A stretch of 26,081 nucleotides of DNA from JBDRAU01 sp043823315 (GTDB lineage: Bacteria; Patescibacteriota; UBA1384; DTJR01). The notes beneath the pieces are model-generated. The model searched no databases and was not told the origin of the DNA. It was given only the letters and a program-made list of their open reading frames with translations. Shown piece by piece: positions 7,892-14,539 of this stretch. Location: the NCBI GenBank assembly GCA_043823315.1, contig JBDRAU010000011.1:1-26081 (forward strand), in the 5' to 3' direction. The position numbers were made by a program, and so were the translations under genes. Each line of letters starts with the position of its first letter. Position 1 is the stretch's first letter.

Positions 7892-7950
7892 TTTGATAAG
7901 CTTTGGTCTTTCCCGAATCTTGACATCAAACCAACAAGGAGTGATAAGGC

Positions 7951-8772
7951 ATGAACGTCACAAAGGAGAGGTACGAAGAGGCCGCGAAGGTGATCAGGGG
8001 TTTGTCGCCGTGGATGGTCGAAGGAGAGATCTGGCCGGCGGCTAAGGTTGTCAATGCTGTCAACGACCAAAATCCCGAGCTCGCCAAACTGCTCTGGTAT
8101 CACCTGCTGGCGAGTCACCTCGACTTTGAGCAGATGGTTAAGGTTGGCGGCAAGATGCTCGCCCTCGCGACGCACCACGTGTACTGTGGGGTTGATCAGG
8201 CGGCGGAGGAGGGGTTTTCGGACACACGCTTCCGGCAGATACAAAGTGTCTTAACCCAGCTCGAGGATGCCTGCCGGTATTTGGAGGATTGGCGTATAGA
8301 TAGGGCAGGACGCTTTTCTTCCATCTATCGGGAGCTCGATCAAGTCCAAGTTGACTGCTATCACTTCTTCTTCCTTCCCTGGAACATGCCGGAGTGGGAG
8401 AAGGGGGATTTCTGGAGCCTCTTGCTTTCCGCCTGTAACTACCTCGGGACTCTCGGGGTCGGGGCGGTCGATCATGAGGAGTCCTGGGTGATTATCAGTT
8501 GGGAGGGAGACAGTACTCGGCTCAACTTTAAGTTCGGGCCAACTCGGAATGGTGACCCGGACTACCTCACGTCGTGTTGGGATACGGCAAGCCCGCTAAC
8601 GATTATTGTGGAAGATCTCTCGGGCGCGTTCTCAAGCACGTTTTCGCTCGACGGGGTGATGCACGACGAATTCAAGCAACGATTGGGCATCACTCCGAAG
8701 ATGTCCCGCCAACAGATCCAAGCGGAGTTTGACAAGTACTGCTATCGGTTACCCAAAGGGGAAGTACCCTGA
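7951..8772 (+). CDS. Orphan protein of unknown family next to the origin
   Basis: 273 residues from an ATG preceded by AAGGAG. The protein has no signal peptide or membrane segment and is probably cytoplasmic. It is rich in tryptophan and tyrosine, with an N-terminal helical part (residues 1-125) and a C-terminal part containing alternating strands such as ESWVIISWEGDSTRLNFKF and LTIIVEDLSGAFSSTFSLDG. I recognise no catalytic motif. Its codon use and GC are visibly higher than dnaA or yidC on either side. With its own promoter and a perfect GC hairpin terminator, it looks like a self-contained inserted unit. The coding call is firm because of length, ribosome site and clean boundaries; the function is unknown. 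Confidence 0.7.
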   Translation: MNVTKERYEEAAKVIRGLSPWMVEGEIWPAAKVVNAVNDQNPELAKLLWYHLLASHLDFEQMVKVGGKMLALATHHVYCGVDQAAEEGFSDTRFRQIQSVLTQLEDACRYLEDWRIDRAGRFSSIYRELDQVQVDCYHFFFLPWNMPEWEKGDFWSLLLSACNYLGTLGVGAVDHEESWVIISWEGDSTRLNFKFGPTRNGDPDYLTSCWDTASPLTIIVEDLSGAFSSTFSLDGVMHDEFKQRLGITPKMSRQQIQAEFDKYCYRLPKGEVP

Positions 8773-8816
8773 CCTTCATCGCCGAGAGGCCGTGAGCTCT
8801 ACCAACGCTTCACCCC

Positions 8817-8845
8817 GGGCCGGCGCACTTGCGCCGGCCCGTTTT
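8817..8845 (+). terminator. Intrinsic terminator of the orphan gene
   Basis: GGGCCGGCGC (8817-8826), loop ACTT, GCGCCGGCCC (8831-8840), then GTTTT. The 10-bp stem is perfect. Confidence 0.9.
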
Positions 8846-8861
8846 CTATAATCAGCTACTC

Positions 8862-8890
8862 TTGTTAAAAATCTTTTTTACTGTTATAAT
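8862..8890 (+). promoter_or_regulatory. Promoter of rpmH-rnpA-yidD
   Basis: TTGTTA (8862-8867), exactly 17 bases, TATAAT (8885-8890). A start near 8897 leaves a leader of about 50 AT-rich bases before rpmH. Confidence 0.7.
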
Positions 8891-8946
8891 CAGTTCGTTG
8901 TCAAAATTGTCTAATTGATAATTGTTTAATTGTTAAATTTTAAGTT

Positions 8947-9084
8947 ATGAAAAGAACATATCAACCATCAAAAAGACGCAGGATGAAAACCCACGGATTT
9001 AGGGCCCGACTTCGTAGTTTGACGGGGCGACTAATTTTAAAACGCCGACGTTTAAAGGGTAGAAAGCGCTTAGTAGTAGCATAA
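8947..9084 (+). CDS. rpmH: 50S ribosomal protein L34
   Basis: 45 residues, the normal size of L34. It starts MKRTYQPSKRRRMKTHGFRA, the invariant L34 pattern (K-R-T-x-Q-P-S, then R-x-x-T-H-G-F), and ends in a very basic tail with R-R-x-x-L-K-G-R-K-R-L. It is a structural protein of the large ribosomal subunit. It lies just upstream of rnpA as in most bacteria and directly behind a good promoter. Confidence 0.97.
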   Translation: MKRTYQPSKRRRMKTHGFRARLRSLTGRLILKRRRLKGRKRLVVA

Positions 9085-9171
9085 ACTACTAATATACTAA
9101 TTTACCGAATATACGAATGGGTCCGATCCGATTGGTACATTAGATAGATTAGTAAATTAGTTAGTTTTAAG

Positions 9172-9507
9172 ATGATCAAAAAAGAAAATCGGCTTCCCGC
9201 AAGGGGAGTCGGACGAGTTTTGTCAAAAGGACGGTCTTTTTCTACTGCCAACCTGTCCTGTCGGTTTATCCCAAACAAGCCCCAATTCCCGCTCAAAATT
9301 ACAGTTGTTGTCGGCAAAAAAGTTGCCCAGAAGGCCGTTTTGCGAAATTACATCAAAAGGAAAACGAGGGAAGCGTTCGAGGGTCAAATCGGCTCGATTT
9401 CGGGGGTTTCGGTTGTGGTTTTTCCCAAAAAGACGGTAGAAGAAATCGACTTTGAAAATCTTAAACAAGAGGCAGCGGAGTGTTTAAAAAGATCGCAGTT
9501 TTCCTAA
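9172..9507 (+). CDS. rnpA: Ribonuclease P protein component
   Basis: Protein subunit of RNase P, which binds the catalytic RNA and helps mature tRNA 5' ends. 111 residues. It has the conserved RNR-like motif RNYIKRKTREAF, preceded by VVVGKKVAQKAVLRN as in the family, and a normal N-terminal ENRLPARGVGRVLSKGRSFS. The start ATG at 9172 lacks a strong ribosome site but gives the standard N-terminus. The end overlaps the start of yidD by 28 bases, suggesting translational coupling. Confidence 0.95.
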   Translation: MIKKENRLPARGVGRVLSKGRSFSTANLSCRFIPNKPQFPLKITVVVGKKVAQKAVLRNYIKRKTREAFEGQIGSISGVSVVVFPKKTVEEIDFENLKQEAAECLKRSQFS

Positions 9508-9716
9508 TTACAGCTTATCAGTACACGCTTTCTCTTGATCATGGACCCCTTAGAGTGTTGTTTCCGATGGGCTTCTGTCGCTTTCATCCCAGTTGTTCCG
9601 AGTACGGCAAGCAGGCAATTGACAAATATGGAGTGTTTAGGGGATCATGGTTAGCAGTATGGCGAATTATGCGCTGCAATCCGTGGAACAAGGGCGGGGA
9701 TGATCCGGTACATTAG
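9480..9716 (+). CDS. yidD: Membrane protein insertion efficiency factor YidD
   Basis: 78 residues, the usual size. YidD is a small peripheral membrane protein between rnpA and yidC that assists insertion of membrane proteins. The family core is clear: GFCRFHPSCSEYGKQAI, then GSWLAVWRIMRCNPW and GGDDPV, with the three conserved cysteines. The start is GTG at 9480, seven bases after GAGG at 9469-9472, inside the end of rnpA. Confidence 0.95.
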   Translation: MFKKIAVFLITAYQYTLSLDHGPLRVLFPMGFCRFHPSCSEYGKQAIDKYGVFRGSWLAVWRIMRCNPWNKGGDDPVH

Positions 9717-9718
9717 TT

Positions 9719-9761
9719 TGCCCGCCTGCGTAAGCTTTCGCTTAAGCGACAGCGGGCAGGT
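9719..9761. repeat. Palindromic hairpin after yidD
   Basis: GCCCGC (left) pairs with GCGGGC (right), with an inner stem GTAAGC around TTTC with GCTTAA. There is no T tract on the plus strand, so it is more likely a repeat palindrome than a terminator. Confidence 0.5.
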
Positions 9762-9798
9762 AGAGTAGAAAGTTCGTAAAGTTCATAAAGTGACAAAG

Positions 9799-9922
9799 TC
9801 ATTCCGAGCCGGTTTGGGGGTGGAACCCAAACCTAATGAAGTGTCGAGGAATCTAAATCTAGAGATCCTTCGACTCACTTGGAGAAGATTTGCGCTCCGC
9901 TCGCAAATCCGCTCAGGATGAC
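9799..9922. repeat. Paired modular hairpin repeats upstream of yidC
   Basis: 9799-9855 runs GTCATTCCGAGC ... GTCGAGGAATCTA with an inner hairpin, stem 9811-9818 with 9826-9833, loop GGTGGAA. 9863-9922 is a minus-strand unit, GTCATCCTGAGCG ... GTCGAAGGATCT, whose inner stem is GATTTGCG with CGCAAATC. The pair is bracketed by imperfect inverted flanks (AAAGTTC..AAAGTGAC on the left, GTCACTTTA..AACTTTATAA on the right), so the whole 9763-9960 segment resembles a miniature element. It fills the yidD-yidC gap. Confidence 0.7.
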
Positions 9923-9975
9923 ACAAATGTGTCACTTTAAAAACTTTATAAACCCTATAACCTTTTAACTATTTT

Positions 9976-10797
9976 ATGACTCAATTTTTCTACAACCTTT
10001 TAATCTTCTTCGCCTGGTTAATCCCGGGGCATTATGTTTGGATTTCAATTGTTATCATCACTGTGCTAATTCGTTTGGCCTTTATGCGTCCGACCTTCAC
10101 GATGATGAAAACGCAGAACAAGCAAAAAGCTGTTCAGAAGGAAATTAACGAAATCAAAGAAAAGTACAAAGACGATAAGAAGGCCCAGCAACAGGCGACG
10201 ATGGAGCTTTACAAGAAAGAGGGGATCAACCCGCTTGGCTCGTGTCTGCCGATGATTATTCAAATCGTTCTTTTGTTTGGTTTTTACGGAGTTTTCGTGC
10301 ACGGGAATCTCAACGGGATAAAGCCGGAGATGATTTATTCTTTTGTGCCAACGCCGGAATCAATAAATATTTGGTTCTTTGGCGCCGATTTGACCAAGAC
10401 GGTTGCTGATCTCATCAAGGGTCCGGTTGGCATAGTTGCCTATCTTTTTCCTGCATTAACTGCCGCTACCCAGCTGGTTCAATCGCTTCAGTCCAAAGCG
10501 CTTCAGCCGAAGCCCGCGACTGGAGATAAGGGCGCTGATTTTACAAAGATCATGACGACGCAGATGATTTATTTCTTTCCGCTTATGACCGCTTACATCT
10601 CCTACACCCTGCCCGCGGCATTATCGATTTATTGGATCACTCAAACCGTCTTTATGGTCATTCAGCAACACTTTATAATTAAAAAGCTTCAAGATGTAAA
10701 AGTAGTGGCCGAGGAAGTAGCCGAAGCGCTCGAGAGTAAAAACATCCAAACTTTTAGCAAAAGCGGAGTGAATGTGACGGTACGCGAGAAGAAGTAA
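9976..10797 (+). CDS. yidC: Membrane protein insertase YidC
   Basis: Inserts and folds proteins in the cytoplasmic membrane, with or without SecYEG. 273 residues: the short form without the large periplasmic domain, as in Gram-positives and CPR bacteria. Visible features are a first hydrophobic segment (residues 3-35, including a conserved arginine in IRLAFMRPTF), a basic coiled region with QKEINEIKEKYKDDKKAQQQ, then GINPLGSCLPMIIQIVLLFG, the family signature, and further membrane helices ending at ALSIYWITQTVFMVIQQHFI. The C-terminal tail is about 45 residues and charged. It follows yidD across a repeat-filled gap and has no strong ribosome site. Confidence 0.95.
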   Translation: MTQFFYNLLIFFAWLIPGHYVWISIVIITVLIRLAFMRPTFTMMKTQNKQKAVQKEINEIKEKYKDDKKAQQQATMELYKKEGINPLGSCLPMIIQIVLLFGFYGVFVHGNLNGIKPEMIYSFVPTPESINIWFFGADLTKTVADLIKGPVGIVAYLFPALTAATQLVQSLQSKALQPKPATGDKGADFTKIMTTQMIYFFPLMTAYISYTLPAALSIYWITQTVFMVIQQHFIIKKLQDVKVVAEEVAEALESKNIQTFSKSGVNVTVREKK

Positions 10798-10808
10798 GTC
10801 CTCTGTGT

Positions 10809-10847
10809 GTCATTGCGAGCCCCGCTGAAGGCGGGGCGAAGTAATCT
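10809..10847 (+). repeat. Modular hairpin repeat after yidC
   Basis: GTCATTGCGAG ... CGAAGTAATCT with inner stem CCCCGC around TGAAG with GCGGGG. It starts 11 bases after the yidC stop. Confidence 0.65.
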
Positions 10848-10860
10848 AAGAATAAACCAA

Positions 10861-10962
10861 ATGAATAAAGAGACCTGGGAAGAAGTTATTGATTTTACCG
10901 AAATCGATCAAATCGGTGTTGAGATCGAAAAAATTATAAGCAGTCTGGATAGCGATGATTAA
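10861..10962 (+). CDS. Possible 33-residue acidic micro-protein
   Basis: An ATG-TAA frame of 33 codons encoding an acidic, helix-prone peptide beginning MNKETWEEVIDFTEIDQIGV and ending SSLDSDD. There is no convincing ribosome site and nothing I recognise. Its position after yidC would fit a degraded or minimised jag/khpB-like place-holder, but there is no sequence support for that. Chance is a serious alternative. The rest of 10963-11149 shows no feature I can support. Confidence 0.25.
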   Translation: MNKETWEEVIDFTEIDQIGVEIEKIISSLDSDD

Positions 10963-11149
10963 ATTGGCGGGACAGGTCGGTCTAGACCTTTCCCTACCTC
11001 TTACACTACCTTCTGGTGGCGGTTTTGGCAATAAAAATGAGACAAAATAAGACACATAAAAAAGGGAGTCTTACTTTTGTACATAATCGAAGTAATCGGG
11101 CAAATCGGACATAACTCGACGCTTTTGTGGTTTTTAAACTCCTAGGGAT

Positions 11150-11177
11150 TTGATTTTTTTTCAAACAGGTATATAAT
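11150..11177 (+). promoter_or_regulatory. Promoter of the radical SAM operon
   Basis: TTGATT (11150-11155), 16 bases, TATAAT (11172-11177). A start near 11184 gives a leader of about 100 bases containing two hairpins. No other promoter-like sequence is obvious before the terminator at 14496. Confidence 0.6.
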
Positions 11178-11186
11178 GCCTTGAAA

Positions 11187-11243
11187 GTAAGATGGTCTTT
11201 TCATCTTGCTGCAACTTGACATATAGGCAACCAAAAAGTTGCC
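11187..11243 (+). promoter_or_regulatory. Two leader hairpins of the radical SAM operon
   Basis: First hairpin: GTAAGATG (11187-11194) with CATCTTGC (11202-11209), one wobble, loop of seven. Second: GGCAAC (11226-11231) with GTTGCC (11238-11243), loop CAAAAA. Both lie between the predicted start and the AGGAG ribosome site at 11265. Neither is followed by a T run, so attenuation is not shown; a protein- or ligand-responsive leader is possible. Confidence 0.4.
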
Positions 11244-11281
11244 GAAAATCAAGAATCTACACACAGGAGAGGGTGATTCTG

Positions 11282-11593
11282 TTGGCGACATTCGCGAGAC
11301 GTGTCGAGGATTTTGTCTGTGACCACTGCGGCAAGCACGTGTCAGGGAATGGATATACCGACCACTGCCTCTCCTGCCTATGGAGTAAGCATGTGGACGT
11401 GAATCCTGGGGATCGAGTAGCGGTCTGCAGGGGATCTATGGAGCCGATTGGGGTTGAACCCAGAGGTGATGGTTACCGCATTAAGTACAAGTGTACGGCG
11501 TGTGGCTACATTCACTTCAACAAGTCAGCTAAGGACGATGACATCGAGGCCATCCTGGCCGTCGCACGAAACGCAAGCAGAGGGGTGACCTAG
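11282..11593 (+). CDS. RNHCP-domain-like zinc-binding protein
   Basis: 103 residues from the TTG at 11282, nine bases after GAGG; further upstream in-frame codons have no ribosome site. The pattern is close to the RNHCP domain: FVCDHCGKHV near residues 11-20, then TDHCLSCLWSKHVDVNPGDR (family form RNHCPxCLxSxHVDxxPGDR), C-x-G-x-M-x-P at 49-54, and CTACG at 71-75 followed by a DD-containing tail. Cysteines 13, 16, 29, 32, 49, 71 and 74 suggest one or two zinc sites. Here RN of the namesake motif is replaced by TD. The domain has no established function. It is the first gene of the operon, two bases before the first radical SAM gene, so a role in RNA or peptide binding for that pathway is only a guess. 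Confidence 0.72.
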   Translation: MATFARRVEDFVCDHCGKHVSGNGYTDHCLSCLWSKHVDVNPGDRVAVCRGSMEPIGVEPRGDGYRIKYKCTACGYIHFNKSAKDDDIEAILAVARNASRGVT

Positions 11594-11595
11594 CC

Positions 11596-12897
11596 ATGAG
11601 ACAACTTAATCCACTGACGGCACCGAGTGTGCCTCATCTCGTCCACATCGAGACAACCTACCGGTGTAACCGAAATTGTCTCCCTTGCTACAACCCCTGC
11701 CGCGACATGCCCGTAGATCAGGGTGTCGTCGCTCGGATTGTCGACTCTATCTCTCAGTCATGGGTTCCTCACGTCTATCTGATCGGCGGCGAACCGTCGC
11801 TAATCGGTGTTGACAGATTGAATGACTATGCTGAGAAACTGGCCGTCACCTCTTCAGTGACAATCGTAACCAACGGCGAGATCTACTTGGACGGTCTGAC
11901 CGACAAGTTGGCCTGTTTAGGTATTCCGCTCCACGGGACTCCAGATACACACGACTTCATCGCTGACGCAAAGGGCAGCTACGACCGGGTTTTGGACTCG
12001 ATCGCTCGCTATGTCCGCTGCGGCTTTGACGTCCGCTGTATTCCGATCTTGACTAAGCAGAACCACGACCAGATGTATGAGGTTATCCGGACCGCCTACT
12101 TTCTCGGGATGGACAGCGTTTTCGTTGATCGTTACGAGGAGGGAGGCATCGGGAGCCGGTGTCCCATAGACCTCAAGCCGACACGCGAAGAGTTCCATAC
12201 GGCACTCGAGCAGATGATTGCTGCGCGTGACGACTTTGGAATTCCGGTTGGGTGGGGCACGGCGATTCCATATTGCCTTGACCCGCTGCTTCTTCAATTC
12301 AACATGACAGCTGACTGTGGTGCGGGGATAACCTTCGCCGCCGTCAATCCGCAAGGCGACGTTCGGACCTGCAACCAATCGGACATTGTATACGGCAATG
12401 TCTTGGAACTACCCATCGAGATAATCTGGCGTAAGCCGGAATTGTCGCAATTCCGCGACCTCAGTTGGGTAACCGAGCCGTGCCGTTCTTGTCCGATCCT
12501 TCGTCAGTGCCTCTGCGGTTGCAAGGTGGACGCGAACTGTTCGCCTACCTACTGCATCGACTATGCCTTGCGCGAGCCTGGCATAACGCCCTGCGAAATC
12601 AGCAAGGAGTCGTTGCCGCAAGAGACAAGGGTAACTATTCCACGGAGATTGCGGCACTTCAAGGTCAACCGCTACACCAGGCTGAACCTGGCTCACGACG
12701 AGCCCTACCTGGTCACGAGATACCAGACAGTTGAGCTTAATGGGACTGCGGTCAAGCTCCTTCAGGACATTCTTCAGGGAGTTCTGACTGAACAGGAGCT
12801 CATCGCGCGTCACTCAAGCAGTATCGAACGCACCGAGATCCGCCGCTTCGTCTCGAAGCTCTTCCTGGTTGGTGCCATAGACAAGGCAGGTGACTAA
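11596..12897 (+). CDS. SPASM radical SAM enzyme with C-terminal PqqD-like domain
   Basis: 433 residues. The N-terminal radical SAM barrel has CNRNCLPC (C24, C28, C31), the C-x3-C-x2-C that binds the [4Fe-4S] cluster and S-adenosylmethionine, then GGEP at 64-67 and TNGE at 92-95. A SPASM-type cysteine set for auxiliary clusters follows: C241, C259 (in NPQGDVRTC), C296, C299, C305, C307, C309, C315, C320 and C333. Residues about 350-430 resemble PqqD, with VELNGTAVKLLQDIL, GVLTEQELIARH and FVSKLFLVGAID; PqqD-type domains (RRE) bind precursor peptides in RiPP pathways. SPASM plus RRE therefore suggests a peptide-modifying enzyme. It is two bases downstream of the RNHCP gene with a GGGGTGA ribosome site. 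Class assignment is firm; the substrate is inferred. Confidence 0.85.
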   Translation: MRQLNPLTAPSVPHLVHIETTYRCNRNCLPCYNPCRDMPVDQGVVARIVDSISQSWVPHVYLIGGEPSLIGVDRLNDYAEKLAVTSSVTIVTNGEIYLDGLTDKLACLGIPLHGTPDTHDFIADAKGSYDRVLDSIARYVRCGFDVRCIPILTKQNHDQMYEVIRTAYFLGMDSVFVDRYEEGGIGSRCPIDLKPTREEFHTALEQMIAARDDFGIPVGWGTAIPYCLDPLLLQFNMTADCGAGITFAAVNPQGDVRTCNQSDIVYGNVLELPIEIIWRKPELSQFRDLSWVTEPCRSCPILRQCLCGCKVDANCSPTYCIDYALREPGITPCEISKESLPQETRVTIPRRLRHFKVNRYTRLNLAHDEPYLVTRYQTVELNGTAVKLLQDILQGVLTEQELIARHSSSIERTEIRRFVSKLFLVGAIDKAGD

Positions 12898-12898
12898 T

Positions 12899-13813
12899 AT
12901 GCCTATCGAAGAATGGCACTGGGAGATAACAAGAAGGTGCAACCTTCAATGCCTTCACTGCCTATATGGCGACAGTGCTTCAGTGTCGGAGATGGACCAA
13001 GCGCAAGCTAGGCAATCCATCGACTGCATTGTTGCGCTGGGGGGAAGCTCACTCAAGCTCACCGGTGGAGAACCGATGGTACGAGAGGATCTGAGTGCCC
13101 TGATTCGCCACGCAAACCGTGTCGGTCTGGGAGTGGAGATGATCATTAACGGAACCCTCCTAACGGATCGGTTCCTTGATGAAGTAGGAGACTGTCTTAG
13201 CCACGTAGCTGTCAGTATAGACGGCTTTCACAAAGCACACGATACCCTCCGGGGTGAAGGTGCATTTGAGCTGGCTATATCTGCACTCGACAGATTGACG
13301 TCGCGGGGCATGTCTGTCTCTGCTTCCATCACTGTCTCCGCTCTCAACTTTCACGAGTTGTTCCAGCTCCTGAGGTTTCTCGGGGATCGCCATGGTGTAA
13401 CCAGTTTCCACATCAGCGATCTGAATATGGTGGGGCGAGCTAGGAGCAACCGCCATCTTCTAGGTCTGGAGTGGAACAACGAGAGTCGCCGTCGGTTGTT
13501 CGATACCCTGGAAAAAGCATGCGGGTGTACAGCCGATAGCGCGGTAATGGATATTGCCTGCAACGTAGAACCCTCAACCGTCTGCCTCGGAGCAAACGGC
13601 GGGGTATTTGCTTGCACCGAGGTCATGCTGGTCTACCCCGCGGGGAGAATCGGTATGATCCAAGATGTCGACCTCGAAGAGAAGATCCGAGCCTACTACG
13701 CCACCGTTGACCCGACCAAGATGGAGTGCAGGTACATCTCCTATGCTTGGCCAGGAGTCAGTCTCATCATCCAAAGTGGTCACGGTTGTCCGCTAACGAA
13801 AGGAGGGGTATGA
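12899..13813 (+). CDS. Second radical SAM enzyme of the operon
   Basis: 304 residues from the ATG at 12899, eight bases after AGG of AGGTGA; a GTG at 12890 is in frame but too close to any ribosome site. CNLQCLHC (C14, C18, C21) binds the catalytic cluster and TGGEP (55-59) the cofactor. NGT (84-86) and SIDG (106-109) are typical of the SPASM/twitch group. The C-terminal part has C221, C229, C239 (C-x3-GGVFAC style), C277 and C297, enough for at least one auxiliary cluster, although the layout is shorter than a full SPASM domain. It starts two bases after the stop of the preceding gene. A heme- or PQQ-type radical SAM is possible by sequence style, but context favours a partner of the first enzyme. 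Confidence 0.82.
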   Translation: MPIEEWHWEITRRCNLQCLHCLYGDSASVSEMDQAQARQSIDCIVALGGSSLKLTGGEPMVREDLSALIRHANRVGLGVEMIINGTLLTDRFLDEVGDCLSHVAVSIDGFHKAHDTLRGEGAFELAISALDRLTSRGMSVSASITVSALNFHELFQLLRFLGDRHGVTSFHISDLNMVGRARSNRHLLGLEWNNESRRRLFDTLEKACGCTADSAVMDIACNVEPSTVCLGANGGVFACTEVMLVYPAGRIGMIQDVDLEEKIRAYYATVDPTKMECRYISYAWPGVSLIIQSGHGCPLTKGGV

Positions 13814-14401
13814 TTGTACCAACAACTTCTGGATCTGTATGCGCAGCTTGACACACTGTATCGAGGGATTTTCGACTCGGTGTGTGCCAGCTGTACGGAC
13901 CACGACTGCGAAGGGTACATCTGGCTCCTCCCTGAAGAAGAGGCAGCGCTCCTAGACGCAGGCATACCAGTCGTTGAGATCAATGGAAACGCATGGTTCA
14001 TTCACTCTTTCCCCGAGGAAGACGGCCGGCTCATCATAGACCAGCCGAAGCCTCCCTGCATTCTTCGCGAGGGGAAAAAATGTTCCGTGTACAACCTGAG
14101 ACCTCTGGTGTGCCGCATGTACCCGGTTGGTCTCGTTACCCACGACGGCAAGGTGTCTCTTGTTTTGCATGAGGACTGTGCTTTCACTCGTTGCCAAGAC
14201 GAGCAAGCGAAAGCGCGATTCATACGAGAGGTATCGGCTGTCTTCCAGGGCCTTGCTCCCGAGCTAACCCACCGCATCCTGAAATGCTATCTGGATGTCG
14301 ACGAAGTTTCCGTCCTCCCGGACGGGCCAAACGCCTATGAGGTAATCTCACCGTTTGGCACCAACGCCGCTCCCCAAGAAGGAGGTGAATGTGATGAGTA
14401 A
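13814..14401 (+). CDS. YkgJ-family cysteine-cluster protein
   Basis: 195 residues beginning with TTG at 13814, seven bases after AGGAGG and directly adjoining the previous stop codon. It matches the YkgJ/UPF0153 CxxCxxCC group: an early cluster C24-ASC27 with C32, then PPCILREGKKCSVYNLRPLVC with RMYP, which is the family hallmark (C-x-F/I-L ... C-x-I/V-Y ... R-P-x-x-C-R-x-x-P). Further cysteines are at 122 and 127. Family members bind zinc or an iron-sulfur cluster, and most have no assigned reaction. In this operon it could supply or repair metal clusters, or act on the peptide. The last bases overlap the start of the small peptide gene. Confidence 0.8.
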   Translation: MYQQLLDLYAQLDTLYRGIFDSVCASCTDHDCEGYIWLLPEEEAALLDAGIPVVEINGNAWFIHSFPEEDGRLIIDQPKPPCILREGKKCSVYNLRPLVCRMYPVGLVTHDGKVSLVLHEDCAFTRCQDEQAKARFIREVSAVFQGLAPELTHRILKCYLDVDEVSVLPDGPNAYEVISPFGTNAAPQEGGECDE

Positions 14402-14471
14402 GTGCAAAGCCACTCTCGACCCGGATCGCGTGAAGAGGATCACGGTCAGGGAGAAGCCCAAGAAGAAGTAG
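14394..14471 (+). CDS. 25-residue basic peptide, candidate RiPP precursor
   Basis: ATG at 14394, six bases after a near-perfect GGAGGTG ribosome site, overlapping the stop of the YkgJ-type gene. The peptide starts MSKCKATLDPDRVKRITVRE and ends with K-P-K-K-K. It has 7 lysines and 3 arginines against 3 acidic residues, one cysteine (C4) and no aromatic residue. The length is like PqqA (about 23 residues), the precursor read by PqqD and PqqE. Being last in an operon with an RRE-type radical SAM enzyme and directly before the terminator supports a precursor or partner role. The absence of tyrosine and tryptophan rules out PQQ-like chemistry on aromatics; C4 or aliphatic or charged side chains would be the target. 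That it is translated is likely; its role is inferred. Confidence 0.6.
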   Translation: MSKCKATLDPDRVKRITVREKPKKK

Positions 14472-14495
14472 GGCTGTGAGTCGCAATCGGTCATG

Positions 14496-14538
14496 GGCCA
14501 GTCGCTTCCCTTCGGGGGAGTCGGCTGGCCTGTTTTTT
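14496..14538 (+). terminator. Intrinsic terminator of the radical SAM operon
   Basis: GGCCAG (14496-14501) pairs with CTGGCC (14525-14530) and CTTCCC with GGGGAG around a TTCG tetraloop, with a small internal loop. TGTTTTTTG follows. It is 24 bases after the peptide stop and also lies beside the convergent amidohydrolase stop. Confidence 0.9.
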
Positions 14539-14539
14539 G

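Noticed and set aside
8048..8475. Overlapping frames inside the 7951 orphan gene
   Set aside because: Shorter, arginine- or proline-rich shadow frames without ribosome sites.
11917..12813. Long minus-strand frames opposite the first radical SAM gene
   Set aside because: They are GC-bias shadows; the plus frame has complete motifs and ribosome sites.
13160..14486. Minus-strand frames opposite the second radical SAM and YkgJ genes
   Set aside because: No ribosome sites, no motifs, and they cover a well-supported plus-strand operon.
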